Source: Novosphingobium sp. PC22D (lineage in GTDB: Bacteria; Pseudomonadota; Alphaproteobacteria; Sphingomonadales; Sphingomonadaceae). From it: a DNA stretch of 64,000 nt. Numbering within the stretch: the first letter of the stretch is position 1; the number at the start of each line of letters is the position of its first letter. Shown here in pieces: positions 25,362-34,792 of the stretch. Below the pieces are notes generated by a model. The model worked only from the letters and a program-made list of their open reading frames with translations. It was not told where the DNA came from and did not search any database. Where the stretch lies: contig NZ_MWMO01000004.1 in the NCBI RefSeq assembly GCF_002556635.1, forward strand, positions 124,001-188,000. The letters are read 5' to 3'. Position numbers and translations under genes: made by a program.

Positions 25362-26182
25362 CAGTGCGTCGGGTAACCCCAGCCGCCCCAGACGTAAACC
25401 GCGACGAAGAGGAACAGCCAGACGACGTCGACGAAGTGCCAGTACCACGCCGCCGCTTCGAAGCCGAAGTGCTGGCGCGGGGTGAAGTCGCCGCGATAGG
25501 CGCGCACCAGGCACACGATCAGCATGATCGTGCCGACGATGACGTGGAAGCCGTGGAAGCCGGTCGCCATGTAAAACGCCGAGCCGTAGGTGTTCACGCC
25601 GAAGGGGAACGGCGCGACAGAATATTCGTAGGCCTGGATCGAGGTGAACAGCAAGCCGAGCAGGATCGTCGCCCACAGACCCTTCTTCAGACCGTCGCGA
25701 TCACCGTGGATCAGCGAATGGTGCGCCCAGGTGACGGTGGTGCCCGAGCACAGCAGGATCAGCGTGTTGAGCAGCGGCAGGTCGAACGCGTCGATCACTT
25801 CCTCGACGCTCGCCGGCGGCCACTGACCGCCGACCGCGTCGGAAAGCGCGGACGGGAACAGCGCGAAATCGAAGAAGGCCCAGAACCAGCCGACGAAGAA
25901 CATCACTTCCGAAGCGATGAACATGATCATGCCGTAGCGCTGGTGAAGCTGCACGACCGGGGTGTGATCGCCGGCATGCGCCTCGTTCACGATCTTGGAG
26001 AACCACGCGAACATGCTGGCGAGCAGCACCGCCATGCCGATCCACGGCACGAAGTGGCCACCCGGCATGTCGTGCATGAACAGCACCATTCCGGTGGTGA
26101 AGGTGAATGCGCCGATCGTCGTCGCCAGCGGGACGATGTCAGGCGGAAGGATGTGGTAGTCGTGGTTCTTGGTGCCGGCCAT
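25361..26182 (-). CDS. ctaE: Cytochrome c oxidase subunit III
   Basis: This 273-residue subunit of aa3-type oxidase has seven hydrophobic helices. It starts with HDYHILPPDIVPLATTIGAF and contains HEVMFF-like sequence (ASEVMFFVGWFWAFFD) and GFHGFHVIVGT late in the chain. It carries no metal but supports proton uptake and stability. It lies downstream of ctaG in the usual order ctaC-ctaD-ctaB-ctaG-ctaE. Confidence 0.98.
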   Translation of the reverse strand: MAGTKNHDYHILPPDIVPLATTIGAFTFTTGMVLFMHDMPGGHFVPWIGMAVLLASMFAWFSKIVNEAHAGDHTPVVQLHQRYGMIMFIASEVMFFVGWFWAFFDFALFPSALSDAVGGQWPPASVEEVIDAFDLPLLNTLILLCSGTTVTWAHHSLIHGDRDGLKKGLWATILLGLLFTSIQAYEYSVAPFPFGVNTYGSAFYMATGFHGFHVIVGTIMLIVCLVRAYRGDFTPRQHFGFEAAAWYWHFVDVVWLFLFVAVYVWGGWGYPTH

Positions 26183-26248
26183 CTGCCTTCGTCCCCGTTC
26201 TTCAGCTGGCTGCGCCGATGGCGCCGCGTAACTTGCCCGTGCCGCCCA

Positions 26249-26833
26249 TTAACCGCCCGATCCGGTGCGGTCCAGTGCCTTTACGCCGCTGTCCGCGCTG
26301 GGATGGAAGGTGTAGCTCAGCGTGATCTGTTCGACGTCCTTCGCAAGGTCGTCGTCGAGGATCGCGGGATCGATGTAGTAGAGCACGGGCATGCGCGCTT
26401 CCTGGCCCGCCTCGAGCGTCTGCTCGGTGAAGCAGAAACACTGGATCTTGTTGAAATACTTGCCGACGTAGGCGGGTTCGACATTGAAGCTGGCGGTGCC
26501 GGTCACGGCATGGTCGGTGTCGTTCTTGGCCCAGAAGATGGCCATGTCGCGCGCGCCGATCGAGACCGTGTCGGTCACCTGCAGCGGCTTGAACTCCCAG
26601 TCCATGCCGCGCTCGACATTGGCGTCGAAGCGGATCGAGATGGTCTTGTCCTGGGTCTTGACGGTCGCGGCCTGCGCCTCGTCGACGCGCTGCGTCGTCC
26701 CCGCGAAACCGGTGACCTGACAGAAGATCCTGTAAAGCGGCACCGCGGCGAACCCGAGCGCGAGCATGCCCAACGCCATCGTCGCGAACACGGCGGCAAT
26801 GCGCTTGTTGCTACGGCTTTGGGATGCGCTCAT
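26249..26833 (-). CDS. ctaG: Cytochrome c oxidase assembly protein CtaG (Cox11 type)
   Basis: This 194-residue protein has one N-terminal TM helix (residues about 14-34) followed by YRIFCQVTGFAGTTQ. The CuB-binding motif is KIQCFCFTEQTLEAGQ with Cys-Phe-Cys. It delivers copper to the CuB centre of subunit I. The protein is full length. It follows the small CoxF-like gene after 4 nt. Confidence 0.96.
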   Translation of the reverse strand: MSASQSRSNKRIAAVFATMALGMLALGFAAVPLYRIFCQVTGFAGTTQRVDEAQAATVKTQDKTISIRFDANVERGMDWEFKPLQVTDTVSIGARDMAIFWAKNDTDHAVTGTASFNVEPAYVGKYFNKIQCFCFTEQTLEAGQEARMPVLYYIDPAILDDDLAKDVEQITLSYTFHPSADSGVKALDRTGSGG

Positions 26834-26837
26834 GGGC

Positions 26838-26954
26838 TCAGCTCATCTTGGCGATCGAAATGAAATAGACCAGCACCACGAAGGCGGCGAGCGCCAGCCC
26901 GAGCACCACATTGCGCTGGCGGCGGATTTTCCTGGGATCGTTCTCCTGCGCCAT
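26838..26954 (-). CDS. Small single-TM protein, CoxF-like
   Basis: A 38-residue frame, MAQENDPRKIRRQR, then a TM helix (NVVLGLALAAFVVLVYFISI) and AKMS, lies exactly between ctaB (4-bp gap) and ctaG (4-bp gap). Alphaproteobacterial cox operons carry a small membrane gene at this place, often called coxF. Positive charges before the helix predict N-in orientation. The role is unknown. It is too short for standard length cut-offs, but the tight fit makes it convincing. Confidence 0.8.
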   Translation of the reverse strand: MAQENDPRKIRRQRNVVLGLALAAFVVLVYFISIAKMS

Positions 26955-26958
26955 CGCC

Positions 26959-27912
26959 TCACACCACCATGCGATCGACGACCAGCGCCGCGAAAAGAGC
27001 GAACAGATAGATGACCGAGTAGGCGAAGAGCTGCTTTTCGGGCTTCATCGTATCCTCGGGGCCCTCGCGCTCGCGCAGCGCCACGCGCGCCGACAGCGCG
27101 AGAAACAGCAGCGAAAGCAGCGCGGCCGAAACGCCGTAGACCAGGCCCGCCCCGCCGATCCACCACGGTGCGACGCTGAGCGGCAGCAGGAGCAGCGCGT
27201 AGGCGAGGATCTGGCGGCGCGTCGAGCGCTCGCCCGCCACCACCGGCATCATCGGAATGCCCACCTTGGCGTAGTCGCTCTTCACGAAGAGCGCGAGCGC
27301 CCAGAAATGCGGCGGCGTCCAGAAGAAGATGATCGCGAAGAGCAGGATCGGCATCATCGTGATTTCGCCGGTCGCGGCGACCCATCCGATCAGCGGCGGA
27401 AACGCGCCCGCGCCGCCGCCGATGACGATGTTCTGCGGCGTGCGCGGCTTGAGCCAGATCGTGTAGATCACCGCGTAGTAGACGATGGAGACCGCCAGGA
27501 TCGCCGCGGCGAGCCAGCCGATCGCGAACCCCATAAGGAACACCGAGCCACCCGCGAGCGCCATGCCGAAGTCGCGGGCGTCGGTCCGCCCGATGCGGCC
27601 CGTCGGCAAGGGCCGTCCGGCGGTGCGCTTCATGCCCGCGTCGAGATCGGCTTCCCACCACTGATTGAGCGCGGCCGCGCCGCCCGCGCCGACGGCGATG
27701 CACAGGATCGCGGTGAAAGCGAGGACCGGGTGGATGCGTTCGGGCGCGGCGATCAGGCCGCAGATTGCGGTGAACACCACAAGGCTCATCACGCGCGGCT
27801 TGGTCAGCGCGAGGAAATCCTGCCAGCCGGCCGGGACATTCGCGCCCGTCGTGGCGCGCGGGGCCACCCCTTCCGAGGTGAGCGGAGCGGTCGGGGTCAG
27901 GGTCTGGTTCAT
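26959..27912 (-). CDS. ctaB: Protoheme IX farnesyltransferase (heme O synthase)
   Basis: This 317-residue membrane prenyltransferase adds farnesyl to heme b, the first step to heme a. It has about nine TM helices, the prenyl-diphosphate site [15 protein letters not shown] (N/D-x-x-x-D pattern) and the RPLPTGRI extension. A Pro/Thr-rich N-terminal tail of 30 residues precedes the first conserved segment. It lies between ctaD and the CoxF-like gene. Confidence 0.97.
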   Translation of the reverse strand: MNQTLTPTAPLTSEGVAPRATTGANVPAGWQDFLALTKPRVMSLVVFTAICGLIAAPERIHPVLAFTAILCIAVGAGGAAALNQWWEADLDAGMKRTAGRPLPTGRIGRTDARDFGMALAGGSVFLMGFAIGWLAAAILAVSIVYYAVIYTIWLKPRTPQNIVIGGGAGAFPPLIGWVAATGEITMMPILLFAIIFFWTPPHFWALALFVKSDYAKVGIPMMPVVAGERSTRRQILAYALLLLPLSVAPWWIGGAGLVYGVSAALLSLLFLALSARVALREREGPEDTMKPEKQLFAYSVIYLFALFAALVVDRMVV

Positions 27913-27965
27913 TGCGTCAACATACCTCGGGGCGTCCGAACGGCTTGCGCCATCAACATGCCGAA

Positions 27966-28047
27966 GGGGCGGGCCTTGCGACCTGCCCCGTCATCTCCCG
28001 CGAACCGGGAGACCCGGCGAGAGGTCCGGCCCCCAGCGGGGCCGGAC
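27966..28047 (-). terminator. Three consecutive hairpins between ctaD and ctaB
   Basis: Hairpins lie at 28024-28047 (perfect 10-bp stem, 4-nt loop), 27995-28011 (6-bp stem) and 27966-27989 (8 bp, one mismatch). The first is 7 nt after the ctaD stop. No T-runs follow. They may weaken transcription into the assembly genes or protect the 3' end of ctaC-ctaD mRNA, giving more of the structural subunits. Confidence 0.45.
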
Positions 28048-28054
28048 GATCGCA

Positions 28055-29740
28055 TCAGTGGTGACCGGCCGATTCGATCACCGGAAGCGTTTCGTACTGG
28101 TGGAACGGCGGCGGGCTCGACAGCGTCCATTCGAGCGTCGTCGCACCCTCGCCCCAGTAGTTGTCCTCCGCCTTCTTGCCGGCGGTGAAGGCGTAGATGA
28201 TGTTCACGAACCAGATCAGGATCGAGACGGCCATGATCTCGTAGCCGTGGGTCGCGATCTGGTTCCAGTAGGTATAGGCCTCGGCGTAGTCCGGATAGCG
28301 GCGCGGCATGCCCTGCAGGCCGAGGAAGTGCATCGGGAAGAAGATCATGTTCACGCCCACGAAGAACACCCAGAACTGGATGTGGCTGAGCAGTTCGGAA
28401 TGCATCCGGCCGCTCATCTTCGGGAACCAGTAGAAGAAGCCCGCGAACAGGCCCGTCACCGCGCCGAGCGAGAGCACATAGTGGAAGTGCGCGACGACGT
28501 AGTAGGTGTCGTGCAGCACGTCGTCGACGCCGCCGTTCGCCAGCACGACGCCGGTGACGCCGCCCACGGTGAACAGGAAGATGAAGCCCAGGGCCCAGAC
28601 CATCGGCGACTTGAACTCGAGGCTGCCGCCCCACATCGTCGCGATCCACGAGAAGATCTTCACGCCGGTCGGCACCGCGATGACCATGGTGGCGGCGGTG
28701 AAGTACATCTTCGTGTTCACCGAAAGGCCGGTGGTGTACATGTGGTGCGCCCACACGATGAAGCCGACCACGCCGATCGCGACCATGGCGTAGGCCATGC
28801 CGAGGTAGCCGAAGACCGGCTTCTTCGAGAAGGTCGAGACGATCTGCGAGATGATACCGAAGGCGGGCAGGATCATGATGTAGACTTCGGGGTGACCGAA
28901 GAACCAGAACAGGTGCTGGTAGAGGATCGGGTCACCGCCGCCGGCCGGGTCGAAGAAGGTCGTGCCGAAGTTACGGTCGGTCAGCAGCATGGTGATCGCC
29001 GCGGCGAGAACCGGCAGCGCCAGCAGCAGCAGGAACGCGGTGACCAGCACCGACCAAACGAACAGCGGCATCTTGTGGATGGTCATCCCCGGCGCGCGCA
29101 TGTTGAAAATGGTGGTGATGAAGTTGATCGCGCCCATGATCGAACCCGCGCCCGCGAGGTGCAGCGCGAAGATGCCGAAGTCGACCGCGGGGCCCGTCGA
29201 GCCGTAGGTCGAGAGCGGAGCGTAGACCGTCCAGCCGGTGCCCGCGCCGTTGCCCATGCCGCCCGGCACGAAGGCCGAGGTGAGCAGCGAGCAGAAGCCG
29301 GCGACCGTCAGCCAGAACGAGATGTTGTTCATGCGCGGGAAGGCCATGTCCGGCGCGCCGATCATGAGCGGCACGAACCAGTTGCCGAAACCGCCGATGA
29401 TCGCGGGCATGACGAGGAAGAAGACCATGATCAGGCCGTGGGCCGTGATCAGCACGTTCCAGGTGTGCAGCGTCGAGTTGAAGTCGGGGTTGGTCGCGCC
29501 GAACCAGCGCGCGAAGGTATCGAGGTACTGGATGCCGGGCTCGGCGAGCTCGACGCGCATCATCCCCGAGAAGGCGCCGCCGACGATCCCCGCGAAGATC
29601 GCGAAGATCAGGTACATCGTGCCGATGTCCTTGTGGTTCGTCGACATGAACCAGCGCGCGAAAAAGGCGGGCTTGTGATCGTGGTCGTGGTGACCGTGAT
29701 CCTCACTATGGGCCTGGAACTGATCTGCAGTGGTTGCCAT
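28055..29740 (-). CDS. ctaD: Cytochrome c oxidase subunit I
   Basis: This 561-residue catalytic subunit holds heme a and the heme a3-CuB centre. Features seen are twelve hydrophobic helices, [35 protein letters not shown] (CuB histidine and cross-linked Tyr region) and the AHHMYTTG segment with two CuB histidines. [10 protein letters not shown] carries the heme histidines. The N-terminus has a His-rich tail ([14 protein letters not shown]). It follows ctaC after 33 bp. Confidence 0.99.
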   Translation of the reverse strand: MATTADQFQAHSEDHGHHDHDHKPAFFARWFMSTNHKDIGTMYLIFAIFAGIVGGAFSGMMRVELAEPGIQYLDTFARWFGATNPDFNSTLHTWNVLITAHGLIMVFFLVMPAIIGGFGNWFVPLMIGAPDMAFPRMNNISFWLTVAGFCSLLTSAFVPGGMGNGAGTGWTVYAPLSTYGSTGPAVDFGIFALHLAGAGSIMGAINFITTIFNMRAPGMTIHKMPLFVWSVLVTAFLLLLALPVLAAAITMLLTDRNFGTTFFDPAGGGDPILYQHLFWFFGHPEVYIMILPAFGIISQIVSTFSKKPVFGYLGMAYAMVAIGVVGFIVWAHHMYTTGLSVNTKMYFTAATMVIAVPTGVKIFSWIATMWGGSLEFKSPMVWALGFIFLFTVGGVTGVVLANGGVDDVLHDTYYVVAHFHYVLSLGAVTGLFAGFFYWFPKMSGRMHSELLSHIQFWVFFVGVNMIFFPMHFLGLQGMPRRYPDYAEAYTYWNQIATHGYEIMAVSILIWFVNIIYAFTAGKKAEDNYWGEGATTLEWTLSSPPPFHQYETLPVIESAGHH

Positions 29741-29773
29741 GGTCTTGGGACCTCTACCTTCTTATGTCTTCGC

Positions 29774-30913
29774 TTACGCTTCGGGAGCGGCGGTCATGTC
29801 AGCTTCGGGCGCGGCTTCTTCGGACGCCGGAGCGGCTGCCGCCGCGGCGGCCGGAGCCGGTTCCTGCCCGTCGATCTGCGCACCCGCGTGGGTCATCACC
29901 CAGGCGTTGTACTGCTCGCGCGGCAGCGCTTCGACAGCGATCGGCATATAGCCATGCTTGGCGCCGCAAAGCTCGGAGCACTGGCCGTAGTAGACGCCCG
30001 GCTTCTCGACGAAGAGTGTTTTCTCGTTGATGCGGCCCGGAACGGCGTCGAGCTTGAACCAGAGCGAGGGCACCGCGAACGAGTGGATCACGTCGGCGGC
30101 GGTGACCTGCAGGCGGATCGGCTCGCCAACGGGGACGACCATACGGTTGTCGACCTCGAGATGCGAAGGACCGTCCCAGGGCTCGGACCCGACTTCGCGA
30201 ATGCCGTTGTTGATGACGGGCGCGCCCGGGATGTTGAGCATGTTCGAGACGACCTCGAAATCGCCGTTGTCCGGATAGCCGTAGGTCCAGTACCACTGGT
30301 TGCCGGTGATCTTGATCGTCAGTGCTTCCTTGGGCGCGGGCTTGAACTGCTTGGCGAGCAGGTCGATCGAGGGCACCGCGATGCCGATCAGGATCAGCAC
30401 CGGCAGCAGCGTCCACACCACTTCGAGCAGCGTGTTGTGGCTGGTCTTCGAGGCGACCGGATTGGCGCGCTTGTTGTAGCGGACGATGATCACGATCAGC
30501 AGCACCAGCACCAGCAGGCTGATGACCGTGATGATCGGCATCAGCACCGCGTTGTGGATCCAGTGACCGTATTCACCGAGTTCGGAGTACTGGTCCTGCA
30601 GACCGATGCCGCCTTCGACCGGCATGCCGACGCCCGGCGTCGGCTTCATCGGCGTGTAGGAACCCGCCGCGGCCGCATCGCCCGTGGGCACGTCGGGAAC
30701 GATCGGATTGCCCGCGTTGGCGGCGGGCTCCGCACCCTTGTCAGGCGCCTTCATCCGCTCCGCACCGGTCTGCGCTTCGACCGAAGCCGAAACGTCGCCA
30801 CCGGCCGGAGTCGGCGCCGCCTGCGCGAGCTGCGGCGCTGCGAAAAGGGCCAGCGCGAGTCCAGCGGCCTTCGCCGCACGAGTGACAGCACGAGCATTCC
30901 GGGTGAAATTCAT
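29774..30913 (-). CDS. ctaC: Cytochrome c oxidase subunit II
   Basis: This 379-residue subunit carries the CuA site. It has a signal peptide (residues 1-33 ending AQA), then an unusually long Ala/Pro/Gly-rich linker of about 65 residues, two TM helices and the cupredoxin domain. The domain has ITGNQWYWTYGYP, VIHSFAVPSLW and the CuA loop CSELCGAKHGYMP. The last 30 residues are Ala/Glu-rich. The ATG at 30913 marks the signal peptide start. It is the first gene of the cox operon and is divergent from pyrE. Confidence 0.97.
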   Translation of the reverse strand: MNFTRNARAVTRAAKAAGLALALFAAPQLAQAAPTPAGGDVSASVEAQTGAERMKAPDKGAEPAANAGNPIVPDVPTGDAAAAGSYTPMKPTPGVGMPVEGGIGLQDQYSELGEYGHWIHNAVLMPIITVISLLVLVLLIVIIVRYNKRANPVASKTSHNTLLEVVWTLLPVLILIGIAVPSIDLLAKQFKPAPKEALTIKITGNQWYWTYGYPDNGDFEVVSNMLNIPGAPVINNGIREVGSEPWDGPSHLEVDNRMVVPVGEPIRLQVTAADVIHSFAVPSLWFKLDAVPGRINEKTLFVEKPGVYYGQCSELCGAKHGYMPIAVEALPREQYNAWVMTHAGAQIDGQEPAPAAAAAAAPASEEAAPEADMTAAPEA

Positions 30914-31053
30914 CGTGATATTGCTTCCGTTTTCCCTTGGCGCGCCGCAGCCTTTCGGCTTCCGGCGCGCACCCCCGACAATGGAGACGAAGCCCCTAGC
31001 GCCGGGCCTATACGCGCGCTTGCGGCGTGTCTCAAGCGCCTCTAGGGGAATTT

Positions 31054-31082
31054 TTGCCTTGGGGACAAACCCAAAATGCAAT
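31054..31082 (+). promoter_or_regulatory. Candidate promoter for the pyrE operon
   Basis: TTGCCT (31054-31059) and TGCAAT (31077-31082) are 17 bp apart, 40 bp before the pyrE start. A small inverted repeat, TTGGG/CCCAA with a 6-nt spacer (31059-31074), lies in the spacer and might be an operator. Confidence 0.35.
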
Positions 31083-31121
31083 GATCTCGCGCAATCGCAC
31101 CCACAGGGAAAAGCAAAAGCC

Positions 31122-31706
31122 ATGCAAGAAGATGACGTCCTCGCCGAGCTCCGTGCCAGCAAGGCGCTGCTCGAGGGGCACTTCCTCCTCTCCTCGGGAC
31201 GCCACAGCGCGCATTATTTGCAATGCGCGCGCGTGCTGATGAACCCGGAGCGCGCCGGCAGGCTGGCGGTCGCGCTCGCGGCGAAACTGCCCCACGATAT
31301 CCGCAGGAACATCGAAAAAGTCATCTCTCCGGCGATGGGCGGCGTGATCATCGGCCAGGAGATGGGCCGCGCGCTCGGCGTGGACGCGATGTTCGTCGAA
31401 CGGCCCGAGGGGACTTTCGAACTGCGCCGCGGCTTCGAGCTCTCGCCCGGCGACAAGGTGCTGATGGTCGAGGACGTCGTCACCACCGGCAAATCCTCGC
31501 GCGAGGCGATCGCCGCGATCGAGGACGCGGGCGGCAAGGTGATCGCGGCGGCGGCGCTGGTCGACCGTTCGGCGGGCGAAGTGGACCTCGGCGTCCCCTT
31601 CACGCCGCTGGTCTCGCTCAGTTTCCCGACGTACGCGCCCGACGAACTGCCCCCCGAACTCGCGGCCACGCCCGCCATCAAGCCGGGCAGCCGGAAGCAG
31701 GCGTGA
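31122..31706 (+). CDS. pyrE: Orotate phosphoribosyltransferase
   Basis: This 194-residue enzyme makes OMP from orotate and PRPP. It has the PRPP motif VLMVEDVVTTGKSS, the ligand segment ISPAMGGVIIGQE, and the start region HFLLSSGRHSAHYLQC. The ATG at 31122 follows AGGGAA by 9 nt. It opens a chain of eight plus-strand genes; the next start (GTG at 31703) overlaps its stop by 4 nt. Confidence 0.97.
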   Translation: MQEDDVLAELRASKALLEGHFLLSSGRHSAHYLQCARVLMNPERAGRLAVALAAKLPHDIRRNIEKVISPAMGGVIIGQEMGRALGVDAMFVERPEGTFELRRGFELSPGDKVLMVEDVVTTGKSSREAIAAIEDAGGKVIAAAALVDRSAGEVDLGVPFTPLVSLSFPTYAPDELPPELAATPAIKPGSRKQA

Positions 31707-32797
31707 CTCGCGCAGGCGCCGCGCTCGCGGCCTTGTGCTGCCTCGCCGGGACACTTTCTGCGACGGCAGCGCAAGGCGCCCCTGCCGCGCTTCCCGCCGT
31801 TGCGCGCGTGCGCGCCATGGCCGAGGCGCAGGGCTTCGCGGGCACGATCCTGCTGGGCCAGGCGGACGGAAGCTACCGGGTCGCGACGGTCGGCACGTCT
31901 GCGCTGCGCGAAGATGCAGTCTGGCGCTGGGCCTCGATCACCAAGCAGCTCGTCGCGGTGATCGCGATGCAGGAGGTGGCGCGCGGCAAGCTCGATCTGT
32001 CGGCGCCGGTGACGCGCTACTGGCCGGACTGGAACGCCCCGCACGGCGGCGAGATCCGCGTCTACGACCTGCTCAAGCACGAGAGCGGTCTGCCCGATCC
32101 CGACGAATCGCCCCGCGACCCGGACGGTGTTCCGAACTTCTATACGAGCGCCCTCGCCGCGCCCCAAATCGCCGCCGCCCGCTATTGCGCGGGCAAGCCC
32201 GCCGGCCCGCCGCGCAAGGCCTATGTCTATAACAACTGCGACGCCATCGTGCTGGGCGAAGTCCTGCGCCGGATCACCGGAAAGGCGCTGCCGGCGCTGC
32301 TCGAAGAGCGCATCGCCCGCCCCCTCGCGCTGCGCAGCCTCGGCGTCTACCGCGTCGGCAAGCCGCGCCCCCCGGACCACGTGCGTCCCATCGGCGAGGG
32401 CGCCGCACGCGATCCGCTGATCGACCTCGGCGCCTATGGCGCGGCGGGCAGCGCCTACGGCACGATCGCCGACCTCTGGCGTTTCGACCACGCGCTGATG
32501 ACCGGCAAGCTGCTCGCCGCGCCCGAGCGCGAGGTCCTGTGGGCGAGCACGATGAAGGGCGGGTGGCGCGCGCTGTTCCAGTGGACCTACCCCGTGCGGT
32601 TCGAGGCCTGCGACGCGCCGGTGCGCGTGGTCGAACGGCAGGGCCTGGTGCAGGGCGTAGAACTGCGCAACTACCTGCTGCCCCAATCGAATCAGGCCGT
32701 TATCCTGTTCGGGAACAAGCGCCCTCTGCGCTTCGGCCAGCCCTGGGAGGGCAAGGGCCTGGCGCACAATCTCATCGCGAAAGTAGCATGCCCATGA
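31703..32797 (+). CDS. Exported serine hydrolase (class C beta-lactamase / CubicO fold)
   Basis: This 364-residue protein has a GTG start overlapping the pyrE stop (GTGA) and a signal peptide ending near residue 25. The catalytic tetrad of the serine beta-lactamase-like fold is visible as Ser78-Ile-Thr-Lys81 in WASITKQL, with Tyr176-Asn177-Asn178 as the tyrosine motif. A clear third KTG/HxG motif was not assigned. It may act on peptidoglycan, esters or D-amino-acid peptides in the periplasm; a true beta-lactamase role is not implied. Confidence 0.85.
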   Translation: MTRAGAALAALCCLAGTLSATAAQGAPAALPAVARVRAMAEAQGFAGTILLGQADGSYRVATVGTSALREDAVWRWASITKQLVAVIAMQEVARGKLDLSAPVTRYWPDWNAPHGGEIRVYDLLKHESGLPDPDESPRDPDGVPNFYTSALAAPQIAAARYCAGKPAGPPRKAYVYNNCDAIVLGEVLRRITGKALPALLEERIARPLALRSLGVYRVGKPRPPDHVRPIGEGAARDPLIDLGAYGAAGSAYGTIADLWRFDHALMTGKLLAAPEREVLWASTMKGGWRALFQWTYPVRFEACDAPVRVVERQGLVQGVELRNYLLPQSNQAVILFGNKRPLRFGQPWEGKGLAHNLIAKVACP

Positions 32798-33537
32798 ACG
32801 AAAGACTGCGCCTCGGCGTGAACATCGATCACGTCGCCACGATCCGCAACGCGCGCGGTGGCGACCATCCCGATCCGGCGCGCGCCGCCGAAATCGTCGC
32901 GCAGGCGGGCGGCGACGGCATTACCGTGCACTTGCGCGAGGACCGCCGCCACATCCGCGACCACGATCTCGAACGCGTCCAGGCGGCCACCGGGCTGCCG
33001 CTCAACCTGGAAATGGCCACGACCGACGAGATGGTCGAGATCGCGCTGCGCCATGCGCCGCACGCGGCCTGCATCGTTCCCGAAAAGCGCGAGGAGCGCA
33101 CCACCGAGGGCGGGCTCGACGCCGCCGGGCTGCACAACCAGCTCGCGCCGATCGTCGCGCGCCTGTCCGATGCGGGTGTGCGGGTGAGCCTGTTCATCGA
33201 GCCCGATCCGCGCCAGGTCGAGGCGGCGATGAAGCTCGGCGCCCCGGTGGTCGAGCTTCACACGGGCGAATACGCCCATGCTTTCGATCATCCCGGCCAG
33301 CCCGAGCAGCTCGCCTACGAACTCAAGCGCATCACCGACATGGCCGCGCTCGCCGCAAAGAACGGGATCGAGCCGCACGCGGGCCACGGCCTCACTTATG
33401 ACAACGTTCAGCCGATCGCGGCGATCCCGCAACTGGCGGAGCTCAACATCGGCCACTACCTGATCGGCGAGGCCATCTTCACCGGGCTCGAGGCAAGCGT
33501 GAGAAGGATGCGGACCCTGATGGACGAAGCGCGGTGA
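32794..33537 (+). CDS. pdxJ: Pyridoxine 5'-phosphate synthase
   Basis: This 247-residue TIM-barrel enzyme condenses 1-deoxyxylulose 5-phosphate with 3-amino-2-oxopropyl phosphate. Its start, [20 protein letters not shown], and [26 protein letters not shown] and [11 protein letters not shown] are family signatures. The ATG at 32794 overlaps the previous stop (ATGA); another ATG at 32788 adds two residues. The next gene acpS overlaps its stop (GTGA), a conserved neighbour pair in proteobacteria. Confidence 0.97.
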   Translation: MNERLRLGVNIDHVATIRNARGGDHPDPARAAEIVAQAGGDGITVHLREDRRHIRDHDLERVQAATGLPLNLEMATTDEMVEIALRHAPHAACIVPEKREERTTEGGLDAAGLHNQLAPIVARLSDAGVRVSLFIEPDPRQVEAAMKLGAPVVELHTGEYAHAFDHPGQPEQLAYELKRITDMAALAAKNGIEPHAGHGLTYDNVQPIAAIPQLAELNIGHYLIGEAIFTGLEASVRRMRTLMDEAR

Positions 33538-33935
33538 TCATCGGCCTCGGCTCCGACTTGTGCAACATCGAGCGGATCGCCAATTCGCTCGAGCGTTTCG
33601 GCGAGCGCTTCGAGAACCGCGTCTTCACCGAGATCGAGCGCGCCAAGGCGCGGCGCCGCCCCTTCACCATCGCCGGAACCTACGCCAAGCGCTTCGCCGC
33701 CAAGGAAGCCTTTTCGAAGGCGGTCGGCACCGGCTTCAAGGCCGGGGTGTTCATGAAGGACATCGGCGTCGTCAACGCCCGGTCGGGCGCGCCCACGCTG
33801 GCGCTCACCGGCGGCGCGGCGCAGCGCCTTGCCGCGCTCACGCCCGAGGGTCACGAACCGGTGATTCACCTGACGCTCACCGACGATCACCCATGGGCGC
33901 AGGCCTTCGTGGTAATTGAAGCAAGGCCTTTATGA
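33534..33935 (+). CDS. acpS: Holo-[acyl-carrier-protein] synthase
   Basis: This 133-residue enzyme transfers 4'-phosphopantetheine from CoA to ACP. Conserved parts are [15 protein letters not shown], with the Mg-binding Asp, and [16 protein letters not shown]. The start is GTG inside the pdxJ stop (GTGA), and its own stop overlaps the lepB start (ATGA). Confidence 0.96.
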   Translation: MIIGLGSDLCNIERIANSLERFGERFENRVFTEIERAKARRRPFTIAGTYAKRFAAKEAFSKAVGTGFKAGVFMKDIGVVNARSGAPTLALTGGAAQRLAALTPEGHEPVIHLTLTDDHPWAQAFVVIEARPL

Positions 33936-34792
33936 ACGGACCCCGACCCATGCCCGCACCCAACAGCCAGCCCAAGGAAAAGGTAAGCTGGGCTTCCGAA
34001 CTGCGCGGGCTCGCGCTGATGCTGCTCGCGGTGCTGGCGTTCCACTCGCTCGTCGCCAAGCCGTTCTACATTCCCTCGATCTCGATGATGCCAAACCTGC
34101 TGGTCGGCGACCGTCTGGTGGTAAGCAAGTTTCCCTATGGCTGGAACTGGTCGTCGCTCAGCTTCCATCTGCTGCCGCGCGGCACCTGGCGTCTTTTCGG
34201 GGCGAATCCCGAGTACGGCGACATCGTCATCGTCGTGCCGCGCAACCGGCGCGAGGACCTGATCAAGCGCGTCGTCGCGCTGCCCGGAGACCGGATCGCG
34301 GTAGTCAACGGCCAGATCGTGCTCAACGGCAAGCCGGTGCCGCAGGAAGTGGAGCCCACGCTCGAACTCGCGGTCGATCCCAACCAGCCCTGCGAGGACT
34401 ACACCTTTCCGCGCCTGCGGCGCCGCACGCCTGTCGGAACCGAAGCATGCGAATTGCCGGTGCTGCGCGAAACTTTGCCCAACGGCGCGAGTTATCTGGT
34501 CATCGATCACATGAACCAGGAACTCGACAACATGGCCGAGATCGAGGTTCCGGAGGGGCACGTATTCCTGATGGGCGACAACCGCGACCATTCGGCCGAC
34601 AGCCGCGAACCGCTCGACCTCAACGGGCTGGGCGGTCCGGTGCCGCTTTCCGACATCGGCGGCCGCGCCGAATTCGTAACCTTCTCGCTCGACGGCACCC
34701 AGAGCTGGAACCCCCTGAGCTGGTGGCCGGCGCTGCGTGACGGCCGTTCGTGGACGACGTTGCGCCCGGCGATCGCAAGCGACGGGGAATGA
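33932..34792 (+). CDS. lepB: Signal peptidase I
   Basis: This 286-residue membrane protease removes signal peptides. One TM helix is at about residues 25-43. The catalytic Ser51 lies in [14 protein letters not shown] and the general base Lys112 in [13 protein letters not shown]. Box E is [12 protein letters not shown]. The periplasmic insert (residues about 125-200) includes a Cys pair in the regions [11 protein letters not shown] and EACELPVL. The gene overlaps both neighbours by 4 nt. Confidence 0.96.
   Translation: MNGPRPMPAPNSQPKEKVSWASELRGLALMLLAVLAFHSLVAKPFYIPSISMMPNLLVGDRLVVSKFPYGWNWSSLSFHLLPRGTWRLFGANPEYGDIVIVVPRNRREDLIKRVVALPGDRIAVVNGQIVLNGKPVPQEVEPTLELAVDPNQPCEDYTFPRLRRRTPVGTEACELPVLRETLPNGASYLVIDHMNQELDNMAEIEVPEGHVFLMGDNRDHSADSREPLDLNGLGGPVPLSDIGGRAEFVTFSLDGTQSWNPLSWWPALRDGRSWTTLRPAIASDGE

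Noticed and set aside
27665..31045. 1126-codon open frame on the plus strand opposite the cox genes
   Set aside because: It is antisense to ctaB, ctaD and ctaC, whose products are unmistakable. The translated sequence is a His/Asp/Arg/Glu-rich artefact of high GC at third positions.
31703..32797. Antibiotic-resistance beta-lactamase
   Set aside because: The fold motifs are shared with many peptidases and esterases, a clear third motif is missing, and the gene sits in a housekeeping chain.
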